The notes under the pieces: generated by a model
Seen by the model: only the letters and a program-made list of their open reading frames with translations
Databases searched by the model: none
Told to the model about the DNA's origin: nothing
Shown: positions 32,701-38,399 of the stretch, one piece after another
Position numbering within the stretch: the stretch's first letter is position 1
How the letters are laid out: each line of letters starts with the position of its first letter
Program-made: the position numbers and the translations under genes
Source: Saccharina japonica
Lineage: Eukaryota; Sar; Phaeophyceae; Laminariales; Laminariaceae
Length of the DNA stretch: 64,000 nt
Direction: 5' to 3'
Assembly (NCBI GenBank): GCA_008828725.1
Contig: MEHQ01000321.1
Span: forward strand, 1 to 64,000

Positions 32701-35668
32701 CCCGACACCGCATCGTTCTCGTTGAGGATTGGGACGACGCCTAGCTTGAGCATGGTGGAGGTGGTGTAGCGCAGGTGGCGCCGCCGCTCCGGGGTGCGGA
32801 AGTCGAATTCCGTCACCAGCAACTGAGAAAAACAAGCAAACAAACGAACGAACGAACAAACAAACAGACAGACAGACAAAACGTATCAAGTACATATTTT
32901 AGATTTCGTTTTTGGGATGGCATAAGACAGAACAAACGACAAAATATGATACTTCGTGAGGGGGTCGAATTCCGTCACCAGCAACTGAAAATATATATAC
33001 ACATAATATATACGAGTATATATATATATATATGTTACAAAATATTTTAGAGCTGTGTATAGGTCGGTAGGACGTCCACGACTAATAGCCAATCGGTGGG
33101 AAGTGCCAATAGCCTAGTAACCGACTTTAGTTTGGTCGGCAAAAGTCGGCAAAAGACGGCTGGCGAAGGCACCGGATGGCCAGCCGACTTGCTGACGTAA
33201 GGCAGGCGAGCGAAGCGAGCCTATGATAGCCCCCTCCCCGGCAGAGAGGGCCTCAAGTTCTAGATTTTGTTTGTGCTTTCGGAGGGTCCCAAAAAGACAC
33301 AACAAAGCAGCAAATAAAATATTTCAAAAAAGAGAAACCGACCCAAAACAAACCAAACAAAAACCAAGAGCAAAACCAAACCAGACCATACCAAAGCCTA
33401 TAAATTTCAAAAACAAAACACACACCAACCAAAATCAACTTTTTGAGAAGTGTATCATCAAAACCAAAATTCAGCCATTTTCATGACGGGAATCATCTGG
33501 TTCCATGAAACAAACAGCCAACACTAATAAAAAATGATGAGGGTAGTAAATATTGCTTGATTTTATATACTACCTCGTACAGTACGTCTTTGGTGAAAAG
33601 TGGCACGGGTCATGAAACAAACAAATGACAAGGGTAAAACTTACACTATGAACAAAAGAAAACAATCAAGAACATTCAATCAACCAATCAGCCCATCCAC
33701 GATTCAACCAATCAGCACACAGCGTACACCCCCACAGAGCCACAGGAACACAGGAAACCGAAGACGCACAGACCTGGCTGGTAGCGACGTCACACTGAGC
33801 AAACAGGGTTTCGTAGAGAGACATGAGGCCGAGCTGGCCAGCCGCCGCGCACGCGCTGTCGTAGTTCCTCCGCCCCGTTCCCTTGGGCACCTGTGATATG
33901 GTTATAGTGTGGGTTTGAGACATTAAAACGAGATGACGGTTACTGATGAAGTTTTGGGGGTTTCAGCATGAAAAAGATGGAGAGTGTAGCATTGGGCACA
34001 CCAAGCCTACGTAGGTTTTGTAGGGGTAGATGCAGCGGTTTGAGAACCAAACCACACACAAACGCAAACGCAAGAAACTACCCCAACAACGACAGCGACC
34101 GCGGAAGAAACAACACCAACACCAACTCCAACTCCAACTCCAACGCCAACGTCAGCACCAACACGAACAACACCAACATAAACACCAACACCAACGCCAA
34201 CAACACCAACGCCAACACCACCACCAACGCCAACACTACCACCAACGCCAACACCACTACCAACACCAACACCAACACCAACACCGACACCGACACCAAC
34301 ACCGACACCAACACCAACACCAACAACGCCAACACCAACACCAACGCCAACACCACCACCAACACCAACACCAACACTAGCACCAACGCCAACACCAATA
34401 CAAACACCAACACCAACACCACCAACACCAACACCAACAACACCAACACCAACAACACCAACAACAAAACCACCACCAACCCCAATCGGTCACCTCGGCG
34501 TGCCCGTCCAAAACAGCGCCCATGCTGGTGTGTAGCAGCTGCTGCTTGCGGAGCATCTAATCCATCAGATGGACAAATCGAGCAGGGAAGGATGGATAAA
34601 TGGACAAATTAAAGGGGGCAGGGATTTCACAAACGCGAAAAACAAGGGGGTTAGACACGGACAGAATGAAGGGGGCAAGTGATTGAACAGATGGACAGAT
34701 TGCGAGGGGCGGGGGGAAGGGACGAGCCGGAGTTTCGCCTCATAAATGATGCATTTTGGCGCTCGGTGGGTTTCCAAAAAGTGAGGGGGTGGGGGATAGG
34801 GTGTGTGGAGCGGCTAGGGTGATGGGGGGTGGTTGAACTATGCACCCAAACAACGAGACCACTCTGTCCAGAAGTATAAGAAACCTTTCGTATTCAGTAT
34901 CCATACAGAAACGGTGCATGCATCTTGTAGAGCGTGGCCATCGTTGGAATCTTGGTCGCGCTACTCAAGGAATGCAAAAGTGGAAGGCTTCGCAACGATG
35001 AACGACGGTGCCAGAAACGGCGAAAAAACAACAACAGCAGCGCCAACACAAAAACCCAGACCCAGCAACACCATCACCAACACCAAAAGCGCCCCTCTAC
35101 CCCCTCCGCCGCACTTACCCACGCATACCCCTTACCCCTACCCCCCGCCCCCCCGGTTCCCTAACCCTCGCCCTGACAAAAACGCAACACAACACAACAT
35201 AAAAACCCCACAGCATCACCACACAAGCCCCACACCCACCGACCAACCCCGACCTATCGCCACCCTTACAACACCACAAAACTAAAGTACTAACATACGA
35301 CAAGAGCACCCCCCCCCCCCCCCCNATAACCAAATCACGAGAAGGCATCGATCCCAACCAACCCAACCCAACCCAACCCAAGCCAACCTACACACCCCAA
35401 CTTTTACCCACCTCAACTCACCCCAACTCCCCACCCACTCACCCCCAAGCCATCCCCAATCTCACATCAACCCACCCCCAACCCAACCCCACCGCAGATA
35501 CCTGACGGCCTACCCCGCACCGCCTCGGAGGACCACAGGATGACTCCTCCCCATCTTCTTTTGAGCACGCGCCACTGCCCTCACCACCGCCCCCATCGGG
35601 AAGGCAGGGTGTACCGCGAGGGTTTCGACACGTCGACCGTTACCCGCTTCACCACGATCGAGATGGCG
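16274..35668 (-). CDS. P5CS: Delta-1-pyrroline-5-carboxylate synthase, split gene of at least 16 exons
   Basis: Bifunctional enzyme that makes proline from glutamate. An N-terminal glutamate 5-kinase phosphorylates glutamate with ATP. A C-terminal gamma-glutamyl phosphate reductase reduces the product with NADPH to glutamate semialdehyde/P5C. Exons 1-7 (35668-29456) carry kinase motifs [28 protein letters not shown] and GGRGGMGAKIRAA. Exons 8-17 (25220-16274) carry reductase motifs [28 protein letters not shown], the Cys motif [10 protein letters not shown] and GYRFGLGAE. About 635 codons are intact and in phase. With the broken exon 1 and one missing exon the total would be near 725, usual for P5CS. 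There is no PUA domain, as expected for fused enzymes. The true start codon and any targeting peptide upstream of 35668 were not found. Confidence 0.96.
16764..16894. mobile_element. MITE-A copy downstream of P5CS exon 16
   Basis: Begins GAGGACCATAGTAAATAGGA and ends TTTACTATGGTCCCCCGTAA, with the characteristic interior (AAATATTGTAAGTAAAAATA, GTGTACCGTGGGTCC). It lies in the last P5CS intron. Confidence 0.9.
17064..17517. repeat. 63-bp tandem array derived from a MITE-A left half
   Basis: Units start at 17064, 17127, 17195 (after a 68-bp unit), 17258, 17321 and 17384. Each reads AAGGAGGACCTATACGAAGT, AAATAGGGGACCAAATAGTG, CTAGTAAAAACACGGAAAAATGT. These are MITE-A left-end words with a CTATACGA insertion. 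Only the last unit continues into a normal MITE-A right end (GTACCGTAGGTGGTCCTATT through CCCGTAATAG). The 63-bp period produces an open minus-strand frame with 21-residue repeats, which is not a gene. Confidence 0.93.
17549..17763 (+). repeat. 215-bp segment duplicated inside the MITE at 44.6 kb
   Basis: Nearly identical, in the same orientation, to 44704-44912. Shared blocks are TTTTCGACAT, TCACAGAATTTTTTGTT, GTTACTAAAACCAAGTG, CATCATGTGATCACAACGG and TTGCAACGGTTTTCTATTCC. A poly-G run differs in length. It lies directly beside the MITE-derived array. Confidence 0.9.
18049..18257 (-). CDS. P5CS: P5CS exon 16 (reductase, GYRFGLGAE)
   Basis: Acceptor TTTTCGCAG, donor GAG|GTGAGG. The two leading bases GC need a phase-1 upstream exon ending in G. 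It encodes [60 protein letters not shown] and GYRFGLGAE. The matching upstream exon (normally ending around EYG) is not present. Confidence 0.97.
18340..18850. repeat. CAG/CAA trinucleotide-rich intron tract
   Basis: About 500 bp dominated by CAGCAA, CAACAG and GGCAGT units in a P5CS intron. The open frames it creates (Q-rich, S/N-rich, and L-, V- or C-rich on the other strand) are composition artefacts. The P5CS transcript carries the complementary CTG/TTG strand. Confidence 0.9.
19126..19262 (-). mobile_element. Poly(C)-tailed element fragment abutting a single N
   Basis: After a poly(A) run and one N (19126), a 135-bp truncated reverse-orientation copy follows: GGGTACTCC, CATGCATGGCCGTAG, ATAGACCCTTGCATCCCC, ATGCCGGGACGGAGCA, TTTTCATCGACCAGGCAGGC. 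The N marks uncertain sequence in the same interval where a P5CS exon is missing. Confidence 0.85.
19541..19627 (-). CDS. P5CS: P5CS exon 14 (reductase catalytic Cys)
   Basis: 29 codons between acceptor CGCTGCCAG and donor CAG|GTATGA, phase 0 at both ends. [20 protein letters not shown] contains the family active-site cysteine in the CNxxET motif. It ends [10 protein letters not shown]. The following conserved stretch of about 35-40 residues is absent downstream. Confidence 0.97.
20099..20206 (-). CDS. P5CS: P5CS exon 13 (reductase)
   Basis: 36 codons, phase 0 at both ends, with donor AAG|GTGTGT. The sequence [20 protein letters not shown] matches the conserved GHxxGICHxYxD region of gamma-glutamyl phosphate reductases, followed by [16 protein letters not shown]. 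Confidence 0.97.
20400..20727. repeat. CCAACA / CAACCA / CAA intron microsatellite
   Basis: Ordered blocks of CAACCA, CATCAA, CAACAC and finally (AAC)n run up to the edge of exon 12 donor side. Same hexamer family and orientation as 24856-25075 and 34075-34475. Long threonine/asparagine frames here are artefacts. Confidence 0.93.
20735..20897 (-). CDS. P5CS: P5CS exon 12 (reductase)
   Basis: One base completing an Arg codon, then 54 codons. Starts [20 protein letters not shown] and continues [43 protein letters not shown] is a hallmark of the reductase. Acceptor CGTGTCAG, donor AAG|GTGGGG only a few bases from the adjoining AAC repeat. Confidence 0.97.
21459..21607 (-). CDS. P5CS: P5CS exon 11 (NADPH-binding region)
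   Basis: 49 codons plus two bases. Starts [20 protein letters not shown], then [20 protein letters not shown] and AEHSNACLH. PIGVxxxxFESRPD and SGNGxxLKGGKEA are the most conserved reductase motifs. Acceptor GTGGTGCAG, donor AG|GTGCGA. Confidence 0.98.
21893..22130. repeat. CTACTG hexanucleotide intron array
   Basis: About 240 bp of GCTACTGCTACTGCTACT with ATTACTG and CCTACT variants, between P5CS exons 11 and 10. The leucine- and valine-rich frames are artefacts. Confidence 0.93.
22273..22383 (-). CDS. P5CS: P5CS exon 10 (reductase)
   Basis: 37 codons, phase 0 at both ends, acceptor CGCAATAG, donor CAG|GTGAAT. Encodes [20 protein letters not shown] and [17 protein letters not shown], which corresponds to the helical stretch before PIGV in this family. 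Confidence 0.96.
22745..22823. mobile_element. piggyBac-like MITE (TTAA-bounded)
   Basis: TTAACCCATTCAGAACTGAA at the left and ACGGGGTTAA at the right, with an interior like the other copies (GTTCCAAGTAGTGTTTCCCC). It sits exactly where the related repeat at 58.95 kb reads CTTCGTTAAGATG, so the TTAA there is the target site. Confidence 0.8.
22815..23365 (-). mobile_element. Dispersed element T1, copy 1, with a short conserved frame
   Basis: Reverse-complement relative of about 58225-58965. Both carry an AT-rich end, a GGCATGCGTCGGCACATGCG-like block and a frame containing [23 protein letters not shown] and YAQDFD. The frame here is 91 codons (23354-23079). The protein family is unknown. [12 protein letters not shown] followed by an AIPxFQ-like stretch is reminiscent of retrotransposon Gag starts, but this is weak. 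Confidence 0.6.
23361..24512. repeat. Intronic arrays of GATCATCTACAGATA
   Basis: Dense at 23361-23745 and 24036-24136 (unit about 12-16 bp, ATCATCTACAGATAG). The opposite orientation, GATCTGTAGATGAT, is at 24340-24380 and 24450-24512. Because GATC and CTACAGATAG-type words are near-palindromic, the blocks could pair with each other. Between P5CS exons 10 and 9. Confidence 0.9.
24544..24691 (-). CDS. P5CS: P5CS exon 9 (start of reductase core)
   Basis: Completes a Ser codon across the junction, then 49 codons: [49 protein letters not shown]. It matches the family pattern in which each subunit begins with LxxxxAxxIxxANxxDL. Acceptor CTCTGCAG after a long CT tract, donor GAG|GTGCGT. Confidence 0.97.
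24856..25075. repeat. ACCACC / CCAACA intron microsatellite
   Basis: Blocks of ACCACC, CATCAA, CAACAC and ACAACAC lie just inside the intron after P5CS exon 8. Orientation and motif are the same as in two other P5CS introns. Confidence 0.92.
25089..25220 (-). CDS. P5CS: P5CS exon 8 (kinase-reductase junction, acidic linker)
   Basis: Begins with G completing an Arg codon, then [43 protein letters not shown]. VGTxF and ARxGGRML are the conserved joint between kinase and reductase in P5CS. The [11 protein letters not shown] stretch is an acidic linker. Acceptor TTTGCAAG, donor AG|GTGCGG, phases 2 and 2. Confidence 0.96.
25340..25480 (+). mobile_element. SINE S1 fragment
   Basis: 3' part of the SINE family: GGAAGCGGGCAGAAGG, CCCGGATCTGAGGTACGACT, AGAGAAAATGAAGGGCGAAG, AATGGGGTGGGGG. 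The tRNA-like head is absent, which suggests 5' truncation. It lies in the largest P5CS intron. Confidence 0.7.
25655..26180 (-). mobile_element. Poly(C)-tailed element, near-full copy
   Basis: G-rich start (25657-25675), then GCCGTAGTCATATGG, CCCTCGCATCCCTACAAT, TTTTCACCAACAGGCAGG, CTGGTGTGGGCCACTTTCGG, CCCTTGTGCGGAGCAAAGG, CTAGCTCACGCAG and TTTTACAGCGTCGTTGCCAG. It carries many single-base insertions relative to the other full copies. Confidence 0.85.
26420..27325 (+). repeat. Diverged tandem duplication, period about 450-466 bp
   Basis: Copies run from about 26420-26885 and 26886-27325. Corresponding blocks: TAATATTGCT, TTTCCA.TTTTT, GAGAACGTGTTACAA / GAGAGCGTGTTACAA, TACCGTCACGA, CCTGCGA, CCTTTGTTCATTAAA. 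Divergence is high, and no coding potential is shared. Confidence 0.8.
28118..28860. repeat. Intronic array of ACTCGGAGTACT-type units
   Basis: Two blocks (28118-28405 and 28535-28860) are made of AATACTCCGAGTAC, ACTCGGAGTACTTGGAGTAT and GAGCAGTACTGAAG units of 11-30 bp. AGTACT is a perfect palindrome, and ACTCCGAGT is nearly so. It lies in the 4.2-kb intron between P5CS exons 7 and 8. Confidence 0.9.
29456..29564 (-). CDS. P5CS: P5CS exon 7 (end of kinase)
   Basis: GC completes a Gly codon, then [35 protein letters not shown] and AG of the next Arg. With exon 6 it forms GGRGGMGAKIRAA, the kinase GxGGMxxKxxAA motif that precedes the end of the amino-acid-kinase fold. Acceptor GGTGCAG, donor AG|GTGAGC. 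Confidence 0.97.
29936..30184 (+). mobile_element. Poly(C)-tailed element, 5'-truncated
   Basis: Begins at the CCATATGAAAGAAAGTCCGC block, continues through GGATGCAGCTCGCGCTCCAT, GGTCGGTGAAACCCGCC and GGATGCGAAGGGGCTACGG, and ends GCTAATGAGTAGA followed by about 23 C (30162-30184). The missing 5' half and intact homopolymer 3' end are typical of retroposed copies. Confidence 0.88.
30200..30498 (+). mobile_element. Cluster of short poly(C)-ended repeats
   Basis: Three consecutive short units each end in a C run. 30215-30291 ends TGATGACTAC plus C. 30309-30365 has TCTCGAAAGGAATGCGTGGT and ends ATGAGTACG plus C. 30431-30495 has TCTCGAAAGGGATGCGTGGT, AAGGCAAGCAACGAATGAGT, ACG plus C. Relatives lie at 32331, 35941(-) and 46047(-). 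Confidence 0.8.
30534..31028 (+). mobile_element. Poly(C)-tailed element, near-full copy (reference)
   Basis: About 495 bp. Starts GGTTGGGTTGGCGTCGGTTG, then GTAAAACACGCCTCTCACTG, CACAAGGGGGATGATTGTAT, AAGTGACCACACCAGAAATT, CATATGCAAGTCCGCCCC, GGATGCAGCTCACCCTCCAT, CTTGGTGCAAGCAATGTCTG, GTAGGGATGCGAGGGTCTAT, CGTGCACGACATGAGTACAC, then a C run to about 31028. It is the reverse complement of 57300-57845. No B-box and no protein-coding frame conserved among copies. It sits just before P5CS exon 6 on the opposite strand. Confidence 0.9.
31043..31118 (-). CDS. P5CS: P5CS exon 6 (kinase)
   Basis: 25 codons plus one base: [26 protein letters not shown]. Acceptor CTTGACAG, donor GG|GTGAGA, phase 1. 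Only about 15 bp separate its donor from the C run of the inserted element. Confidence 0.96.
31320..31885. repeat. CTAAGG hexamer intron array
   Basis: About 560 bp of GGCTAAGGCTAAGG with CCAAGA, CAGGCT and GTTAAG variants, ending just before P5CS exon 5. It is hexameric like TTAGGG telomeres, but the consensus on the other strand is TTAGCC, so it is not a telomeric repeat. Confidence 0.92.
31911..31988 (-). CDS. P5CS: P5CS exon 5 (kinase)
   Basis: 26 codons, phase 0 at both ends. Encodes [20 protein letters not shown] and DEEGAK. LLxDVxGVY is the conserved strand/loop of amino-acid kinases. Acceptor TCTGCCAG, donor AAG|GTACGG. Confidence 0.97.
32331..32394 (+). mobile_element. Short poly(C)-ended repeat
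   Basis: GTCTCGAAATGGATGCGTGG, GACTGACGCAAGCAGCGAAT, GAGTACGAT then C run. Same family as 30309 and 30431. Confidence 0.75.
32397..32600 (+). mobile_element. Two 5'-truncated poly(C)-tailed element fragments
   Basis: 32402-32490 and 32518-32600 each start at CGTCCCGG(C/CA)TTGTAGGGATG, run through ACTACGGCCATGCATGA, and end in ATGAATACACTC or TGAAGTACAC followed by C-rich sequence. Both are about 85 bp 3' ends of the family, placed head to tail. Confidence 0.82.
32631..32822 (-). CDS. P5CS: P5CS exon 4 (kinase NENDAV motif; GC donor)
   Basis: 64 codons: [64 protein letters not shown]. PIxNENDAV and FSDNDxLxALVA line the kinase active site. Acceptor TTTCTCAG, phase 0. The donor is CAG|GCAAGC, a GC-AG intron, because joining here to exon 5 (MNAKMLI) gives an uninterrupted family match. 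Confidence 0.97.
32802..32988. repeat. 25-bp direct repeat duplicating the exon 4 5' edge
   Basis: GTCGAATTCCGTCACCAGCA plus ACTGA is present exactly at 32802-32826 (exon 4 edge with acceptor) and at 32964-32988 in the upstream intron. The 137 bp between the copies contains GAACGAAC/AGACAG short repeats. On the transcribed strand the outer copy repeats CAG|TTGCTGGTGACGGAATTCGAC. Confidence 0.95.
33774..33890 (-). CDS. P5CS: P5CS exon 3 (kinase)
   Basis: 39 codons, phase 0 at both ends. Encodes [20 protein letters not shown] and [19 protein letters not shown]. ACAAAGQxGLMxLYE is highly characteristic of P5CS kinases. Acceptor ATATCACAG, donor CAG|GTCTGT. Confidence 0.97.
34075..34475. repeat. 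CAACAC / CCAACG intron microsatellite
   Basis: About 400 bp of CAACACCAACGCC, CCACCA and CCGACA variants in the intron after exon 2. The asparagine/threonine frame of 214 codons is an artefact. Confidence 0.93.
34494..34556 (-). CDS. P5CS: P5CS exon 2 (kinase)
   Basis: 21 codons: [21 protein letters not shown]. The RxQxLLxxSM pattern is the expected stretch after the SSGAVGxG motif. Acceptor GGATTAG, donor GAG|GTGACC, phase 0. The initial ATG is internal, not the start codon. Confidence 0.85.
35310..35325. other. Poly(C) run with single N
   Basis: C run ending in one N at 35325, in an otherwise CCCAACC-rich stretch (35020-35510). Homopolymer length is probably unresolved in the assembly. 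Confidence 0.95.
35514..35668 (-). pseudogene. P5CS: P5CS first recognisable exon, frame-broken
   Basis: Acceptor ATGCGCAG, donor G|GTAGGC. Pieces of the kinase N-terminus lie in different frames. ISIVVK (the VVKxG phosphate loop) is in one frame. [12 protein letters not shown] through [14 protein letters not shown] is in a second. VILWSSEAV, where kinases have VxxxSSGAVG, is in a third. The glycine of SSGA is replaced. Two frame changes within 155 bp mean the exon cannot encode a working kinase as written. Either assembly errors or real decay would explain it. A GC-rich and poly-T context precedes it. Confidence 0.75.
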
Positions 35669-35759
35669 CTGCGCATTTATCATTGGACTTGGCGCCAAAA
35701 AAAAACAAAAAAAAAAACGTTGGTGCTGGTGGTCTATGATATAAGGTAGCGAGCAACGG

Positions 35760-36022
35760 GTGGAGGGGGGGGGGTCGGGGGGATGGGGATGGGTGGGGAT
35801 TTGTGGGGGTGGTGGTGGGGTGGGGTGCGTGGGGATAGGGGGTTGGGATTGGGATGAGGTGGGGTGCTGAAGGTGGGGGGTTGGGATTGGGGTGGGGTGG
35901 GTCGGGGGGGGAAGGATAGGGTAGGGTGGGGTGGCGTTTTGGGGGGGGGCGGGGGGGGAGGCGTACTGATTTGTTGCTTGCCTTAGTAATTTGACCAATG
36001 ACCACGCATCCCTTTCGAGACG
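35760..36022 (-). mobile_element. G-rich tract with reversed short poly(C)-ended repeat
   Basis: 35760-35940 is GGTGGGG-rich low-complexity sequence. 35941-36022 is the reverse complement of the short family: G run, GCGTACTGATTTGTTGCTTG, CCTTAGTAATTTGACCAATG, ACCACGCATCCCTTTCGAGA, CGGGC. Confidence 0.75.
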
Positions 36023-36329
36023 GGCGGGCGGGGGGGGGCTGAAGGTAAGGGAGTGGAGCGGGGTTGCTCCGCGGTGGCAAGACCTCATTTCACGCGGGGG
36101 CACTCGGACGGGCGGCAACCGTGCCTTCCTCAGGCGCTCACACAAAAGACATGCAAAACCCGACGCTTTCACATAATAACGCATACTATACACTACCTAT
36201 TATACATACATACCACGCTAATTTCAAGTAATTTATCTCCGAAAACGCTCTATAGAGGGACCACACTAGTTTTAAGTAATGTTGACGCATGCACGCATGC
36301 AAAGGCAGGGGTAGCACAGCATTATTTCG

Positions 36330-36480
36330 GGGATCCTTAATAAATAGGTCCTACGGAATACACAAAAACCTACCAGGTACCAGGTACCAGGTATATATTT
36401 ACATGTTTTACAAACAATATTCGGTCCTATTTACTAGTGTTTACTATGCCCCCCGCCGTAATAATGGTCCCCTTAAATTT
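36330..36480. mobile_element. MITE-A copy
   Basis: Left side GGGATCCTTAATAAATAGGT, interior with three direct ACCAGGT units, right side TATTCGGTCCTATTTACTAG and TTTACTATGCCCCCCGCCGTAA. Confidence 0.75.
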
Positions 36481-36484
36481 AGTA

Positions 36485-36662
36485 CTGGTACATATAGTAT
36501 AGAGCCGGTTGCCCGATATATTGACTGTGGAAATCGCTTGGCACAGACGGGATTATCACCAAGTGTAGCGAGTGTGCGGGGCATATAGTGCCGGCTGCCG
36601 CTATATAGTGCCGGTGTGTTCGCTGACGTGCATACCCGCACCTAGATAGAGGGACCACTACT
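36485..36662. mobile_element. MITE-B copy
   Basis: Contains ATAGTATAGAGCCGGTTGCC, CATATAGTGCCGGCTGCCGC, TATATAGTGCCGGTGTG and ends AGATAGAGGGACCACTA. It belongs to the TAGTGCCGGT family seen at 48066 and in the array at 63017. Confidence 0.7.
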
Positions 36663-37427
36663 GCTGCATGTCGCATGATATAAGCCTATGTAGCGCGAAA
36701 AGGGGCTATAAGAACTGTTTCCCACAACTCACACATGAGGGCTGCCCTGCTATGGTGGACGGGTCCGGCGGGGCCCGAGCGGTTAGCGGAGGGAACCTGG
36801 CGGCGGGAATAACGACAGGGTTCGGGTATAGCGGGAGGGACAAAAGCGAGTAGGCGTGTGGGGGGTGGGGGGTGGGGGGGGGCGGGGAAGGGGTTGGTGG
36901 GTGCTCAACAGGAGATTCACTCAAGACCACATGTGCCGCGTCCGATGTAAAAGCCAAACACATAATATTCGAAACGCATAATTTTCATAGGAACGCCCCG
37001 TGTTTTTCCCCCCTTTTTCAATTTGCGACACAGCCCCCCCCCGCCCCGGGACTTTAAGCCAAACCACATCCCGAAGAGGGACCTTGCACACAGCAGTGCG
37101 ATTTCAGTCATAGCGTCGAGCAACTGGTCATCTCTCAACTCTACGACAACATCAATATATCCCCTCCCTGACCTGCTCAAAACCCAATCAAACAATGGTT
37201 AGCGTCGGTGCTCTTCGTCTCTCTCGCACACAGGGCGTGCGTGCCAACCATTATCTCGAAGAATTGGTGTCGCCCGGCACGTGTTGATGTATATACAATC
37301 ATATATATACGAGTACGCACATAGCAGGGCACAAAACAGGCACAGCAGTGGATACCCCTATTAATAGTTCAAGAGAGGTGTGGTATGGCACACGCCGAAG
37401 ACAACTCTCTTAACCCGACGTAACCCC
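36663..37427. other. Unassigned sequence
   Basis: A minus-strand frame at 37195-36917 contains YIDVVVELRDDQLLDAMTEI followed by ALLCARSLFGMW, which looks protein-like but matches nothing I recognise. G-rich run at 36855-36905. No splice-consistent gene could be built. Confidence 0.3.
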
Positions 37428-37581
37428 TTAAGAACTGGTCCCCCGTTTTTTTAGGCAAACTACTTGGAATTAGTGTGGGATAGGTTTTCAGTTCTGAATG
37501 GGTTTAAGAACTGGGCCCACGTATTTGGGGACAAACTACTTGGAATAAGTGTGGGATAAGTTTTCAGTTCTGAATGGGTTA
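37428..37581. mobile_element. Two tandem piggyBac-like MITEs
   Basis: Copy 1 runs from ACCCCTTAAGAACTGGTCCC to TTCAGTTCTGAATGGGTTTA. Copy 2 follows immediately (TTTAAGAACTGGGCCCACGT to TTCAGTTCTGAATGGGTTAC). Both contain AAACTACTTGGAAT(T/A)AGTGTGGGATA. Confidence 0.88.
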
Positions 37582-37599
37582 CCTAGCCTTTTTCTCGTA

Positions 37600-38310
37600 T
37601 CAACAGAGTCAGTGGGAAATATATAGGTTGAGCGTAGGCGGGCCCAGCCGATTTGGCCTCTGTTAACTGTACTACTCGTATATAGGGTGCCCTCTCTTAA
37701 GTTGGGGTACCCACTGTAGTGCAATGTTGCGCTGGTGCACACTTTTCCCCGCGAATTTCCGGGGGGTTTTCACTAGAGCCGAATGTAATGGTATAGTTTA
37801 TAGGCTTGGAAGGCTGGTAAGTACCTCATTTATAGGCAATTGGTCCGTTTTCGTAATGCTTGGATGGCATTCGTATTCGGGGTCTTTATAAGATCAGGAG
37901 GGCCATACTCTGAAGCCCTTCCGGGCCAGATGCCATCTGGCTCGGGGATTCATACACGCTACTTATCTTCTACGCTTGATTATATATACGTGAAAGTGAG
38001 TAACACCGAGGATGATAAATAGACAAAACCTGCAAGGGGATACTCTGTGTCTCACCCAGTCATGTAACACGAAGGCGTGGTGCGGCTTTTGACTTTTGCC
38101 GCACCACGAGTTTTGTGCGCTGGACACTTTTTTTTCGCCTTATAATTGGCGAAAAAAATATCGCGGCTTTTTTTTTTTGGGGGGGGGGGGGGGGGAGTTG
38201 TTTCGCCGCAGGCAAAAAATGTTTCAACCGTGTTTTTCGCCAAAATACGTTATATCTGCTTGTTGCCTTTTTACATGCTTGTTGGTCTTCATTTAGTTAC
38301 TACTCTCATT
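37600..38310. other. No gene recognised
   Basis: Contains a hairpin GTGGTGCGGC/GCCGCACCAC (38078-38109) and a T-run plus G-run at 38168-38195. Short frames only. Confidence 0.4.
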
Positions 38311-38313
38311 CTT

Positions 38314-38399
38314 GACCCCTTGAGAACTGGTCCCACATATTCGGGGCCAAAACTACTTGGAATTAGTGTGGAGTGTTTTTTTCAGTTCTGAATGGGTCA
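38314..38399. mobile_element. piggyBac-like MITE
   Basis: TTGACCCCTTGAGAACTGGT at the left, CAGTTCTGAATGGGTCAA at the right, interior AAACTACTTGGAATTAGTGT. Flanks are TTGA/TCAA instead of TTAA, consistent with one mutation each. Confidence 0.82.

Noticed and set aside
33968..34612. 214-codon Asn/Thr-rich plus-strand frame
   Set aside because: Translation of the CAACAC intron microsatellite. It overlaps a minus-strand P5CS exon.
36917..37195. Minus-strand frame with YIDVVVELRDDQLLDAMTEI
   Set aside because: Protein-like, but no family recognised, no convincing donor, and no neighbouring exon. Kept only as unassigned.
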